A stretch of DNA of 64,000 nt, from the NCBI RefSeq assembly GCF_014698755.1, contig NZ_JACJTO010000006.1:62001-126000 (forward strand), written 5' to 3'. The number at the start of each line of letters is the position of its first letter. The first letter of the stretch is position 1. Shown in pieces: positions 18,013 to 26,571 of this stretch. This DNA is from Aphanizomenon flos-aquae FACHB-1287 (lineage in GTDB: Bacteria; Cyanobacteriota; Cyanobacteriia; Cyanobacteriales; Nostocaceae). The notes beneath the pieces are model-generated. The model made no database searches. It was not told the origin of the DNA and worked only from the letters and a program-made list of their open reading frames with translations. The position numbers and the translations under genes were made by a program.

Positions 18013-18900
18013 TTACTGTACAATCTGATTCCGACAATATTCTTGCGTCGGTGTCACCGAAACAACTTCCACTTCTACAGGTTTTTCTGGAGTAGGGTTA
18101 ATAATAAACTCACTTGGTCCTTGATGCGGTTTTAGAGGATTTCCCCAGTCATAAGTGTAACCTAAACCAGACCAAGGATAATATTCTTTTTTAGCATTGG
18201 TGTAGGAATTGGTGTATATTGCCTTCATTACAGGACTACTATCAGGAACAGGTAAAGGTAAAAGATTACAACTAGAATCGTTAATTTCTCCATCAATACA
18301 TGGTCTAGTTAAATCTTCCGCTTTTACCCACATTTCCACAAAATGGGTTTTCGTAGAATACTTATTTAATATTAACCCCAAATACTGTTGTAATCTCAAT
18401 GATAGTTCAACATTATCAGGAATAGTGCTATCAATGGCTTGATATTTTTGACAAAATTCTTGAACTTGTGGTACTGCGGTAAACCAAGTTTGATAAGGTA
18501 GCAATTTCTTTGCACCTATTGGCCAATCTGTACTTGGGTTACTTGTATATTTCCAAGTTGACATCAAATATTCTACTTTACCATTATTTTCTCTCGATTT
18601 TACCTGGGGATTATTTGGAGATAAAGCCCAAAGATTATTAACTACTTCATCTGCTAATGGTTGTTTCGCATCTTCAATACTATCTGCTAATGTTTTTGTT
18701 AGCAAATTATAAGTTTCTGGTTGATATTGCAATAGATAGTCATAGACATTTTGGGTTACTTCTAATTGGGCTAATTCTGCTTTGGAAATTGGAATATTAT
18801 TACTAGTAATTCCTGCTGCTAATACTCTATTTTGCGACCCGAAAACTAAAAAGACACAACAAAGTAAGCCTACAAATAATTTGTGCTGCCAATTTCTCAT
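18013..18900 (-). CDS. Exported hypothetical protein
   Basis: A 295-residue protein with a clear signal peptide (hydrophobic LFVGLLCCVFLVFG, cleavage likely after VLAA). The mature part is tryptophan- and proline-containing, with several cysteines (FCQKY, RPCIDGEINDSSCN, EYCRNQ) that could form disulfides in the periplasm. I recognise no family. It stands alone between the methylase operon and recJ. Confidence 0.65.
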   Translation of the reverse strand: MRNWQHKLFVGLLCCVFLVFGSQNRVLAAGITSNNIPISKAELAQLEVTQNVYDYLLQYQPETYNLLTKTLADSIEDAKQPLADEVVNNLWALSPNNPQVKSRENNGKVEYLMSTWKYTSNPSTDWPIGAKKLLPYQTWFTAVPQVQEFCQKYQAIDSTIPDNVELSLRLQQYLGLILNKYSTKTHFVEMWVKAEDLTRPCIDGEINDSSCNLLPLPVPDSSPVMKAIYTNSYTNAKKEYYPWSGLGYTYDWGNPLKPHQGPSEFIINPTPEKPVEVEVVSVTPTQEYCRNQIVQ

Positions 18901-19110
18901 GATTAATCACTTCGTACTGGGAATTTTGTATCAAAAAAGATTATACATGAAGATGCTATCGGTTTTGTCGTAAGAATTGTTAATAAATCATTAAAAATAC
19001 TGAATTATGTATTATAGATATAGAACTAATATGTGATTTAAAAAAGATCCTTAGGTTGTGTTGACAACGGTATAACGCACCATAATCAATGAAAAAGACG
19101 GAAATTGGCA

Positions 19111-21156
19111 ATGAACAATAACCAATCAATTAGACGCTTACCCAATCAACGTTGGCAAATTGCAGCAACAAATCCCGAAGCTAGTTTAACATTAGCAAAT
19201 TTAATGAATATTTCCCCCATTATTAGTCAATTGTTAATTAATCGGGGCATGGAAACACCAGAAAATGCAAAAATATTTTTAGATCCTGAATCGTTAAATT
19301 TACCTTCGCCTCTGGAAGAATTTCCTGATTTAGCCGCAAGTGTGGAATTATTAGAAATAGCGATCGCTAATCAAGATAAAATAGCTATTTGTGGTGACTA
19401 TGATGCAGATGGTATGACTAGCACTGCCTTACTACTTCGCAGTTTACGCGCATTAGGTGCTAATGTTGATTATGCTATCCCCAGTCGAATGCACGATGGT
19501 TATGGCATTAATAACCGCATTGTTGAAGAATTTCACAATGAAGGAGTGAAATTAATTCTCACCGTAGATAACGGAATTTCGGCTTTTGAACCAATTAATA
19601 AAGCCAGAGAATTGGGTTTAAAAGTTATTATCACAGATCATCATGATATCCCTCAAATCTTACCCCCAGCCAACGCAATTCTTAACCCAAAATTAATAGC
19701 TGAATCTTCCCCTTATCGGGGTGTAGCTGGTGTGGGTGTCGCTTATATTTTAGCAGTTTGTTTAGCACAACAATTAGGAGAATTGAAAGGTTTAGTTCAA
19801 CCGCTGTTAGCTTTATTTACTTTAGGAACTATTGCCGATTTAGCCCCTTTAACTGGTGTGAATCGTCGCTGGGTAAAAAGAGGTTTAAATATATTACCAA
19901 AATCTACTTTACCAGGGATACAAGCATTAATTAAAATTGCCGGAGTTCAAGCTAGTGAAGGAGAAAAAAACCAAAATTCTAAATCTTTAAAACCAGAAGA
20001 TATTGGCTTTCGATTGGGACCAAGAATTAATGCTATCGGTAGAATAGGTGATCCCCAAATTGTCATTGATTTACTCACAACTGATGATTTTAATATTGCA
20101 CTAGCCAAAGCTATTCAATGTGAAGAAACTAATATTCAACGTCAACAAATGTGCGAAGAAATTGAAAAAGAAGCCATTTCTATTGTTGAAAATTTATATG
20201 TAAACTCTTTACAAAAAGATAGGTTATTAGTTGTTATTAAAGATAATTGGCATCATGGAGTTATTGGTATTGTTGCTTCTCGATTGTTAGAACGTTATGG
20301 TGTTCCCGTCTTTATTGGAACTTACGAAAATGAAGACATAATTCGGGGTTCAGCCCGGGGAATTCCAGAATTTCATGTATTTGCAGCTTTAGATACTTGT
20401 CGGGATTTATTAGGTAAATTTGGAGGACACAAAGCAGCGGGAGGATTTTCTTTACGAGCAGAAAATTTACCAGAATTTAGGTTACGGTTATCTGCATTTG
20501 CAAATCATTGTCTGGAAATTCAACACCTTAAACCGCTGTTGAAAATAGATACTCAAGTTAATATTCACGAAATTAATCAGGATCTTTTTCAACAGTTAAA
20601 TATTCTTCATCCTTGTGGTATTGATAACTCAGATCCAATTTTTTGGACTCCTAATATTCAAGTAATTGAACAGAAAATTGTTGGGAAAGGTCACATCAAA
20701 TTAACTGTATCCCAAACTATTGACAATCAGCGTCAGGAAATTAAGGGTATAGCATGGCGTTGGGGTGATTATTTTCCCTTACCATCAAGATTAGATATTG
20801 CTTACAAACTGAGGGAAAATAACTTTAATGGTAAAACTACCATTGAGATGGAGTTAATAGGTGCAAAACTCCCAAATCATGTTGTGGAACTTTTCACTAA
20901 TTCATCAAAACTATCACGGGCTAGTTTTGAATATAAACAGCATCAATACACCTGTGGAATCTATGAAAATGGTATCAGTAGGGAATTAAGAGTAAAAAAT
21001 TCTGAAGGTAAAGTTTTGGTCATGCGACCAGAAAATAAATTCGGTCTTTTAGGTTTCAACCGCGACAATGCGGAACAGGTAAATTTATCTCAACCCATCT
21101 ATGAGGGAATAATTCAAACTGCTATTCAGGCTTTGTCCGCTTTTGCGACAAACTAA
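19111..21156 (+). CDS. recJ: Single-stranded-DNA-specific exonuclease RecJ
   Basis: A 681-residue 5'-3' single-strand exonuclease of the DHH phosphoesterase family, used in recombination and mismatch repair. The manganese-binding motifs are visible: GDYDADGMTS, then VDNGIS, DHHDIPQILP and the C-terminal DHHA1 motif GGHKAAGGFSL. The frame opens at a TTG (19105), but I place the start at the ATG two codons later. The C-terminal extension after the OB-like domain is longer than the minimal core, as in other cyanobacterial RecJ proteins. Confidence 0.95.
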   Translation: MNNNQSIRRLPNQRWQIAATNPEASLTLANLMNISPIISQLLINRGMETPENAKIFLDPESLNLPSPLEEFPDLAASVELLEIAIANQDKIAICGDYDADGMTSTALLLRSLRALGANVDYAIPSRMHDGYGINNRIVEEFHNEGVKLILTVDNGISAFEPINKARELGLKVIITDHHDIPQILPPANAILNPKLIAESSPYRGVAGVGVAYILAVCLAQQLGELKGLVQPLLALFTLGTIADLAPLTGVNRRWVKRGLNILPKSTLPGIQALIKIAGVQASEGEKNQNSKSLKPEDIGFRLGPRINAIGRIGDPQIVIDLLTTDDFNIALAKAIQCEETNIQRQQMCEEIEKEAISIVENLYVNSLQKDRLLVVIKDNWHHGVIGIVASRLLERYGVPVFIGTYENEDIIRGSARGIPEFHVFAALDTCRDLLGKFGGHKAAGGFSLRAENLPEFRLRLSAFANHCLEIQHLKPLLKIDTQVNIHEINQDLFQQLNILHPCGIDNSDPIFWTPNIQVIEQKIVGKGHIKLTVSQTIDNQRQEIKGIAWRWGDYFPLPSRLDIAYKLRENNFNGKTTIEMELIGAKLPNHVVELFTNSSKLSRASFEYKQHQYTCGIYENGISRELRVKNSEGKVLVMRPENKFGLLGFNRDNAEQVNLSQPIYEGIIQTAIQALSAFATN

Positions 21157-21211
21157 AGATTATTATCTTTATTAAACTTGTCTTCAACGGGTAATTGGTG
21201 ATTAGACAAAG

Positions 21212-21247
21212 CATTACCAATTACCAATTACCAATTACCAATTACCC
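21212..21247. repeat. Short tandem heptamer repeat
   Basis: About five copies of a 7-mer (ACCAATT) lie in tandem between recJ and psb30. This is the STRR type of repeat common in heterocyst-forming cyanobacteria. Confidence 0.75.
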
Positions 21248-21250
21248 AAT

Positions 21251-21370
21251 TTACAGGTTGCCGTTGCGAAATGCTAGAAGAAAGATTACTACAGGACCTG
21301 AAATCACAATTAGTCCCAAGCAAGTCAACTGTAAGACAACTTCCCAATTGATGTTAGCTAAAACGTCCAT
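21251..21370 (-). CDS. psb30: Photosystem II protein Psb30 (Ycf12)
   Basis: A 39-residue single-span membrane protein beginning MDVLANINWEVVLQL and ending GPVVIFLLAFRNGNL, the conserved signature of Psb30/Ycf12. It is a small peripheral subunit that stabilises the photosystem II core in thylakoids. A strong ribosome site (GGGAGG) lies 6 bases before the ATG on the minus strand. It converges with recJ. Its length matches the family. Confidence 0.85.
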   Translation of the reverse strand: MDVLANINWEVVLQLTCLGLIVISGPVVIFLLAFRNGNL

Positions 21371-21535
21371 TTTTTCCTCCCAATGGTTTTATGGTTTAAA
21401 AAGATTTAATAATTCAATGTCCAAACCCGCAACTTATCATATCTGTTTAGGGGATCTAAAATTTAATTTACTTCACAAAATTATAGAAAAAGTCATAAAA
21501 AAGTAAAATAGCAGGAATACTAAAAGGTTAAAAAT

Positions 21536-21886
21536 ATGGCTACTTGGCAATGTATATCTCAGTGTGGTGCTTGCTGTAACTTAACACCAGCAGATCGTCC
21601 AGATATAGAAGAGTATCTTTCACCACCAGATTTAGAACTTTATCTCAGTATGGTGGGTGAGGGGGGATGGTGCGTAAATTATGATCACGGTACGCGGGAA
21701 TGTAAAATTTATTCTACCCGTCCCCGGTTTTGTCGTGTTCAAGCAGAGACTTTTGAGGAAATGTATGGTATTGAAGCGGAAGATGTAAACGATTTTGCGA
21801 TTGATTGCTGTCGTCAGCAGATTGAGGGAGTTTATGGCGATCGCAGTTTGGAACAAATCCGCTTTGATCAAGCTGTGGGTTTTTGA
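21536..21886 (+). CDS. YkgJ-family cysteine-cluster protein
   Basis: A 116-residue protein with CISQCGACC at residues 6-14, and C46, C55, C65 and C91 further on, which is the UPF0153/YkgJ metal-binding pattern (zinc or iron-sulfur). The precise role of the family is unknown. The last 15 codons are duplicated at 24180-24236, on the other side of the ATPase/TOPRIM-like cassette, so this locus was the scene of an insertion. Confidence 0.82.
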   Translation: MATWQCISQCGACCNLTPADRPDIEEYLSPPDLELYLSMVGEGGWCVNYDHGTRECKIYSTRPRFCRVQAETFEEMYGIEAEDVNDFAIDCCRQQIEGVYGDRSLEQIRFDQAVGF

Positions 21887-21893
21887 TTTAATT
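21837..21893 (+). repeat. Left copy of duplicated ykgJ 3' end
   Basis: 57 bp covering the last codons and stop of the YkgJ gene match 24180-24236 at 51 of 57 positions, in direct orientation. Most differences are synonymous or conservative (RSLEQIRFDQAVGF versus RSLEIIRFDQAVGF), so the copies are diverged alleles rather than a fresh duplication. Confidence 0.85.
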
Positions 21894-21904
21894 CATATAA
21901 TTAT

Positions 21905-21943
21905 TCTCTCATTGTGTTTTTGAGCGCAGTAATCAATGAGAGA
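21905..21943. terminator. Hairpin between convergent ykgJ and TOPRIM-like genes
   Basis: A 10-bp perfect inverted repeat (TCTCTCATTG and CAATGAGAGA) with a 19-nt loop lies between two convergent stops. It could serve as a bidirectional terminator. T-runs are weak, so a recombination role is an alternative. Confidence 0.45.
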
Positions 21944-21975
21944 TTCACTTTCATGTACCTAAATTGTGCTACTGC

Positions 21976-22707
21976 TTACAAAGTTTCTATACTATCCCAT
22001 ATATCTAACAATAATTTCAAGCTAGATAAATGATTCATTGATTCACATTGCTTTTTTAACGCGTCTAGATACTTTTTACCCTCTACAACCTTTGGATTTT
22101 TCTTGCTATAAAACAAACCAAACTGTCCGAGATATTCTTGTAGATAGTGTTTATGAAATCGCGCTTTTGTGCTAAAAGTACGTCCAGTTGGACAGCAGGA
22201 CATTTCTTCAGGATCATTGACTAAAACATCATAATATGCTTGAAAATCTGATAGAATTGTGGAACTTCTAAGTAAAGGATATTCGTTAGGAATTTCTGCA
22301 TTACCTAATGCCCAAGTTTCAAAACAGCAATGCTGAATTATTATGTGAATCTCTGTTTTTGAACTATCTATATTGTAGCCAGATTTGAGTTCATCAAGTT
22401 TAGATTTAAGTTCATGAAAACGAGCAGTATAAGAATGTTCTTCAGAGTCAATACATATAAAAAAATGGTTGACATTACCGAATTTTTCTATATCAATTAG
22501 ACAAGCTTCCAGTCGAGAAACTTCTGAATTGTTATTCTGTCTATCAACCATACTCGGATAGCCATTACCTGCAATAATTCGATAAGTATTCATTGTCATA
22601 TCTTCAGGTCTAACAACAAAAGTTAAGCTAGGAAATAAATGTTGTAACCATGCTTTATATACTTTTGGTTCAGTCTTGCCCCCCTCTACTAAAAATAAAA
22701 GATTCAC
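21976..22707 (-). CDS. TOPRIM-like protein of ATPase cassette 1
   Basis: This 243-residue protein opens with NLLFLVEGGKTEPKVY, a strand-loop with glutamate like RloB, DUF4276 and DUF4435 (AriB) proteins. A second acidic motif, FFICIDSEE (about 82-90), completes a TOPRIM-like E...DxE metal site. IIIQHCCFETWALGN is a further conserved block. It is coupled to the ATPase gene by a 4-base overlap (GTGA) and starts with GTG. A paralogue lies at 42079-42765 and shares AWLQ, GYPS, ETW-LGN, YYDV and NDPE motifs. By architecture it is the probable nuclease or toxic effector of a defence pair such as PARIS or OLD-type systems. That function is inferred. Confidence 0.75.
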   Translation of the reverse strand: MNLLFLVEGGKTEPKVYKAWLQHLFPSLTFVVRPEDMTMNTYRIIAGNGYPSMVDRQNNNSEVSRLEACLIDIEKFGNVNHFFICIDSEEHSYTARFHELKSKLDELKSGYNIDSSKTEIHIIIQHCCFETWALGNAEIPNEYPLLRSSTILSDFQAYYDVLVNDPEEMSCCPTGRTFSTKARFHKHYLQEYLGQFGLFYSKKNPKVVEGKKYLDALKKQCESMNHLSSLKLLLDIWDSIETL

Positions 22708-23849
22708 GCAGAAAATTCCTCACTATCAAGTAAATTAATTAATTGAGTAAACTTATCTAAGCTAGAAGCTGTATCAAGTGCTGGAATATCAGAAGCTTTT
22801 TTAACTCTGACTTTATTTCCAGATTTACTAACTATTTGCCAAGTTTTCCAAGGAATATTATTGATAATATATGGATGATGGCTAGTAAGTATAAACTGTA
22901 CATCTGGAGATTTATCAAGGAGAAAATCTGTTAGTTCAGCCATACAATTAATTCCTAAACTATTCTCAAATTCATCAATTAAAATTACTGATTCTTTAGG
23001 AGCGGAAATTACTTCAATTAAAAAAATTAAAGTACGAAACATACCAGATGAAATTCGCTGTTGAGGAATCCAGTCTTCTAAACCATTTTCTTGAATTTCA
23101 AAGAATAGCAGAAAATCACCATCTGAATCTCTTTTACTACTAACTCTCACATCTTTTAATTCTGGAAAAATATCAATATAATACTCTTTAATTTCATTGA
23201 AAAGATGTGGGAAAAATTTCTGCAAACAAAAAGCCTTCAGGACTGGTGGATCACCAGCAAAATATTCTTGGAAATCGTAAGCATTTAGTTTTATTTCATC
23301 TAATAACTCCATTTTTGCAGGATCATAACCAAGTCCAATCATCCATTTTTGACGAGTTTCAAAATTGAATATTAATTGCTTAAATGCTTGACGAACTGGA
23401 ATAATCAAATCTTCTTCTGACAGAAGAGTAATTGCACTTTCAGTTCTTTTCAATTTAGGCAATTTTTCGTTATTGAATTTTGAATCTAAGCCACTGCGGA
23501 GAAGTATCTCTATTTCAGAATCATCATCATATCGAACTAATTTTTCATAAACAATTTCAGTCTGTTCTGATTCATTTAGGTTTATAAATATTTCTTCATT
23601 TTTAATTGAGGAACTTTTTAACTCCCACCTATAATTTTGTCCTAAATGAGAGAAATTAATACTCCATTCCAAATCATCTAGGTTACGATTTCTACCTTTT
23701 GCAATATCACAAATTAAATTAAGTGCCTTTAAAATTCTTGTCTTTCCAACTCCAGAACCACCGACAAGTAAATTTAGATCCTCAAATTTAACTTCCTCAA
23801 TGTGCCAATTTTCTTTATTGTTACTAAATTTAAAACTCTGTATTTTCAT
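22704..23849 (-). CDS. SMC/ABC-like AAA ATPase of cassette 1
   Basis: About 381 residues from ATG 23849. The frame continues to a TTG at 23870, but the paralogue also begins at MKI, supporting the later start. It has Walker A GGSGVGKT (30-37), an ABC signature-like RISSGMFRT, Walker B VILIDEFENSLG and a switch histidine in TSHHPYIINN. This is the compact AAA_15/AAA_21 architecture seen in OLD, Septu, PARIS and retron-linked ATPases. There is no long coiled coil, so the head is nearly minimal. The 4-base overlap with the TOPRIM-like gene predicts a complex. Confidence 0.82.
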   Translation of the reverse strand: MKIQSFKFSNNKENWHIEEVKFEDLNLLVGGSGVGKTRILKALNLICDIAKGRNRNLDDLEWSINFSHLGQNYRWELKSSSIKNEEIFINLNESEQTEIVYEKLVRYDDDSEIEILLRSGLDSKFNNEKLPKLKRTESAITLLSEEDLIIPVRQAFKQLIFNFETRQKWMIGLGYDPAKMELLDEIKLNAYDFQEYFAGDPPVLKAFCLQKFFPHLFNEIKEYYIDIFPELKDVRVSSKRDSDGDFLLFFEIQENGLEDWIPQQRISSGMFRTLIFLIEVISAPKESVILIDEFENSLGINCMAELTDFLLDKSPDVQFILTSHHPYIINNIPWKTWQIVSKSGNKVRVKKASDIPALDTASSLDKFTQLINLLDSEEFSA

Positions 23850-24043
23850 ACTTCTTACTTTTCTTAACAAATAATTATATAGAGAATCTAAAAGAACTTT
23901 TTATATGAATATCTTTAATTCGCTCTATATCGGACATTTTAGCACTCAAAGTTATGATCAGAGATTTTATTTTAGATTACTTTTTAATATCATTAATTAA
24001 GCGTATATTCTCATCAATAATCTTTACAGCACTTCCCGGTCTT

Positions 24044-24112
24044 ATGAGGCACATATCTAGCTGGCAAGATGCCCGCACCACAATAGTTTCATGATTCAAC
24101 TTTGTACCTTAT
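24044..24112 (-). repeat. MITE-like 69-bp element, copy 1
   Basis: The sequence matches, in inverted orientation, the element at 26446-26514. Its ends are imperfect inverted repeats (ATGAGGCACA with TGTACCTTAT). The centre carries the GTGCGGGC...GCCAGC hairpin. Similarity continues some 10-15 bp beyond both ends. Confidence 0.7.
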
Positions 24113-24179
24113 CAGAGCAGAAAAGGCTGTATGTAAAAAATACTATTTACTTAATTGTCTTTTAATAAGTATAGGCAGA

Positions 24180-24236
24180 GCGATCGCAGTTTAGAAATTA
24201 TCCGTTTTGATCAAGCTGTCGGTTTTTGATTTAATT
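24180..24236 (+). pseudogene. Orphan ykgJ 3' end (right copy)
   Basis: This encodes RSLEIIRFDQAVGF and a stop with no upstream gene body. It matches the end of the intact gene at 21837-21893 with 6 mismatches in 57. It directly precedes the manganese exporter gene, so it probably marks the ancestral gene end before the cassette arrived. Confidence 0.8.
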
Positions 24237-24259
24237 AGGTTGCAATTTATGACAAAAAT

Positions 24260-24679
24260 ATGAGAAAATGGAAGGAATACAAAAACAACCACGAGACAAA
24301 AATAACGATTGTGAAACTTGATACTCCACCAGTCAGCACTCCTAACTTATCCGCAACAGAAAATCGGTCACATCATACTAAGGATAGTCCCAAAACTAAA
24401 ACATCCGTATTGATGGTCTTTGGGACAACCTTTATCACGATTTTTCTCGCAGAAATTGGTGATAAAACCCAACTTTCCACCCTATTAATGAGTGCAGAAT
24501 CCCATGCACCTTGGGTAGTTTTTCTTGGTTCTGGAGTAGCATTAATTACTACTAGTTTACTAGGAGTATTATTAGGTGGTTGGATATCCACAAAACTTAG
24601 TCCTAGAACCGTGGAAAAATCAGCGGGGGTAATGTTACTAATGATTTCCCTGATGTTGGTATGGGATATCATTAAATGA
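24260..24679 (+). CDS. UPF0016/GDT1-family manganese exporter, first half
   Basis: A 139-residue protein with a hydrophilic N-terminal tail of about 50 residues and then three membrane helices. The family motif E-x-G-D-K-T appears as FLAEIGDKTQ. UPF0016 proteins (Mnx, TMEM165, Gdt1) export Mn2+ or Ca2+ and normally carry the motif twice. Here the second motif is on the next gene, so the two would pair as a heteromer, as reported for split exchangers in Anabaena. Relevant to manganese supply for photosystem II. Confidence 0.88.
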   Translation: MRKWKEYKNNHETKITIVKLDTPPVSTPNLSATENRSHHTKDSPKTKTSVLMVFGTTFITIFLAEIGDKTQLSTLLMSAESHAPWVVFLGSGVALITTSLLGVLLGGWISTKLSPRTVEKSAGVMLLMISLMLVWDIIK

Positions 24680-24680
24680 T

Positions 24681-24728
24681 AAAACTCTTGTGGTGCGGGC
24701 ATCCTACCCGCTAATAGCGTAACTCGCT
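24681..24728 (+). repeat. Partial copy of the GTGCGGGC dispersed repeat
   Basis: The AAACTCTTGTGGTGCGGGCA segment with a following CCCGC arm matches the inner hairpin of the MITE-like elements at 24044 and 26446, but the terminal inverted repeats are absent. It sits between the two exporter halves. Confidence 0.6.
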
Positions 24729-24763
24729 CAGAATGTGATGTAAATACTATAAATTCGCAAACT

Positions 24764-25051
24764 ATGGACTGGCATCTTTTAGGACTAAGCTTTGTAACAG
24801 TTTTCTTATCAGAATTGGGTGATAAAAGTCAATTAGCAGCGATCGCTCTTTCTGGACAAGGACAATCTCGAAAAGCTATATTTTTAGGTACAGCAGGTGC
24901 ATTAGTATTAACTAGCCTCTTGGGAGCATTAGCCGGCGGTGCAGTGTCCCAATTTTTACCTACACGTATTTTAAAAGCGATCGCTGCCGTTGGGTTTGCG
25001 ATCCTAGCTATCCGGCTATTATTACCCAACAATGACCATCCACAGTCCTAA
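24764..25051 (+). CDS. UPF0016/GDT1-family manganese exporter, second half
   Basis: A 95-residue, three-helix protein with the family motif as FLSELGDKSQ near residues 14-23. It lies 84 bp after its partner half on the same strand. Together they reconstitute the usual six-helix exchanger. Its stop overlaps the stop of the convergent desaturase gene by 4 bases. Confidence 0.88.
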   Translation: MDWHLLGLSFVTVFLSELGDKSQLAAIALSGQGQSRKAIFLGTAGALVLTSLLGALAGGAVSQFLPTRILKAIAAVGFAILAIRLLLPNNDHPQS

Positions 25052-26304
25052 GATGTAGATCTGGTGCTTATTTTTGTTTCCCCTAAAATTAAAGCTGCCT
25101 CCCGTTCCAAGGAAAAATTAACCCCTCCAACGGTTGATTGACGAAAGGAAGCAATAGATACAAGACTATCCGTGGAGGCATCCCACAAAATAAATTGGAA
25201 ACAATCGGGAATATCCGCTATTTTTAGCTTTTTTACATGGGTAAGTAAATGACCATTTTCATTGTGGCAAGCTTCCAAATTATAATTAGGTATTCTCTCG
25301 GAAAGATGATGAATATTATGGTAGCCTATATTTGCCCCAAACCATTTGAGAACTGTAGGTAATTCTAAGTAACTACTACCTTCTAATGCTCCTAGTGTAT
25401 AATCCCAACCCTCAGTTTTATGAGCATAAGAACCATCAAAGTTATGTTGTACAAAGAAGATGCAGATAAAAATCGCCGCTGAAAAAGTTAGAGTAATTGA
25501 GTAAACGCCGAAAAAGAATCCAAATCCTAATAAATAACCCAAATAAATCCAAATACCAACTACGCAAATATTATTGAAAAGGATATCAACAAACTCCCCT
25601 GCTGTGTACCAATTTCTGGATTTATAAGAGTAAATGATTTCCTTGATATCCATACTCGGATTTTCTTGGATACAAGTCAGTAAATGACCTATAAAACCGT
25701 ATAATCCCGCGATTAGCACCAGTCTTGGCTTAATTGCTAGGTAGAAAAACCCCCCCGGAAAAAGCATCAAGGGATGTCTTAGCAATTCATAGCGATTTTG
25801 GCCAGAAGGACTAAGTTTAGCAAACTGCTCTGTGGAAATTAATGCCGATGGTCCGCGATATTTTTCCCAATCACCATTTGTTTTATGATGATAGGCATGA
25901 CCTCTTGACCAAGGATATTGAGGAATTGCATTTATCACCCCCAATATAAATCCGACTACTCTATTTACCCGTTTTGATCTAAAGAGTGAATAATGTCCAC
26001 AATCGTGCATTAATGAAAAACAACGTAGTGAAAACAGTACGATCAAAACCATGATCGGTGGCAGCAGAAACAATGAAAATTCTGCTGCTCTTGCTGCTAG
26101 AAACCACAACAAAATATAGGGAACAACTGTATTTAGGACTTGATAAGCTGCGCGTAAGTCGTTGCTCTTCATGTAGGGAGCTAAGACAAAATCTGACTTT
26201 TTAATCATTATGATTAGGTTGACCACTATTTTTTGCACAGAAAGACGACGTTTCCGGGTAATTACTTGACAATCAGCAGACCAAAAATTGAGGTTTTTAG
26301 CCAT
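25048..26304 (-). CDS. Membrane fatty acid desaturase
   Basis: A 418-residue protein with the three histidine boxes of acyl-lipid desaturases: HDCGH, HAYHH and HNIHH, set among four or more membrane helices. These bind the di-iron centre that introduces double bonds into membrane lipids. The first 30 residues are basic and atypical; an in-frame ATG at MIKKSDF could be the real start. The regiospecificity (delta-12 or another position) cannot be judged with confidence. Confidence 0.85.
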   Translation of the reverse strand: MAKNLNFWSADCQVITRKRRLSVQKIVVNLIIMIKKSDFVLAPYMKSNDLRAAYQVLNTVVPYILLWFLAARAAEFSLFLLPPIMVLIVLFSLRCFSLMHDCGHYSLFRSKRVNRVVGFILGVINAIPQYPWSRGHAYHHKTNGDWEKYRGPSALISTEQFAKLSPSGQNRYELLRHPLMLFPGGFFYLAIKPRLVLIAGLYGFIGHLLTCIQENPSMDIKEIIYSYKSRNWYTAGEFVDILFNNICVVGIWIYLGYLLGFGFFFGVYSITLTFSAAIFICIFFVQHNFDGSYAHKTEGWDYTLGALEGSSYLELPTVLKWFGANIGYHNIHHLSERIPNYNLEACHNENGHLLTHVKKLKIADIPDCFQFILWDASTDSLVSIASFRQSTVGGVNFSLEREAALILGETKISTRSTS

Positions 26305-26445
26305 TCAATTGATTAACCCACATTCCCCACGTCATTTTATATTATACCATGACAAATATTAGCGATCGCCAAAATCTCAAGTATTATCACAGTTTATACT
26401 TAACGTTCTGCTATTTTTCTTAGTTTTACAGAGTTTTCCGCACTG

Positions 26446-26514
26446 ATGAGGTACAAATTTGAATCATCAAACTCTTTTGGTGCGGGCAAGAAGCCCGCTA
26501 GATATGTACCTCAT
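26446..26514 (+). repeat. MITE-like 69-bp element, copy 2
   Basis: This element has perfect 10-bp terminal inverted repeats (ATGAGGTACA and TGTACCTCAT) around a GTGCGGGC...GCCCGC hairpin. It is the inverted counterpart of 24044-24112. It encodes nothing and lies between two minus-strand genes. Confidence 0.75.
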
Positions 26515-26571
26515 AACACCGGGAATATCATTACCTCTGAAATCCTCAACCTATCCCCTGTCCTCTTTTAA

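Larger units (their letters stand above)
23871..24259. other. Intergenic region behind cassette 1
   Basis: This gene-free stretch holds the presumed cassette promoter, one copy of a MITE-like element (24044-24112) and the right copy of the duplicated ykgJ 3' end (24180-24236). I see no other gene. Confidence 0.6.

Noticed and set aside
21195-21506. 103-codon plus-strand frame
   Set aside because: It starts in the heptamer repeat (repeated ITNYQLP residues) and lies antisense to psb30, whose product is recognisable.
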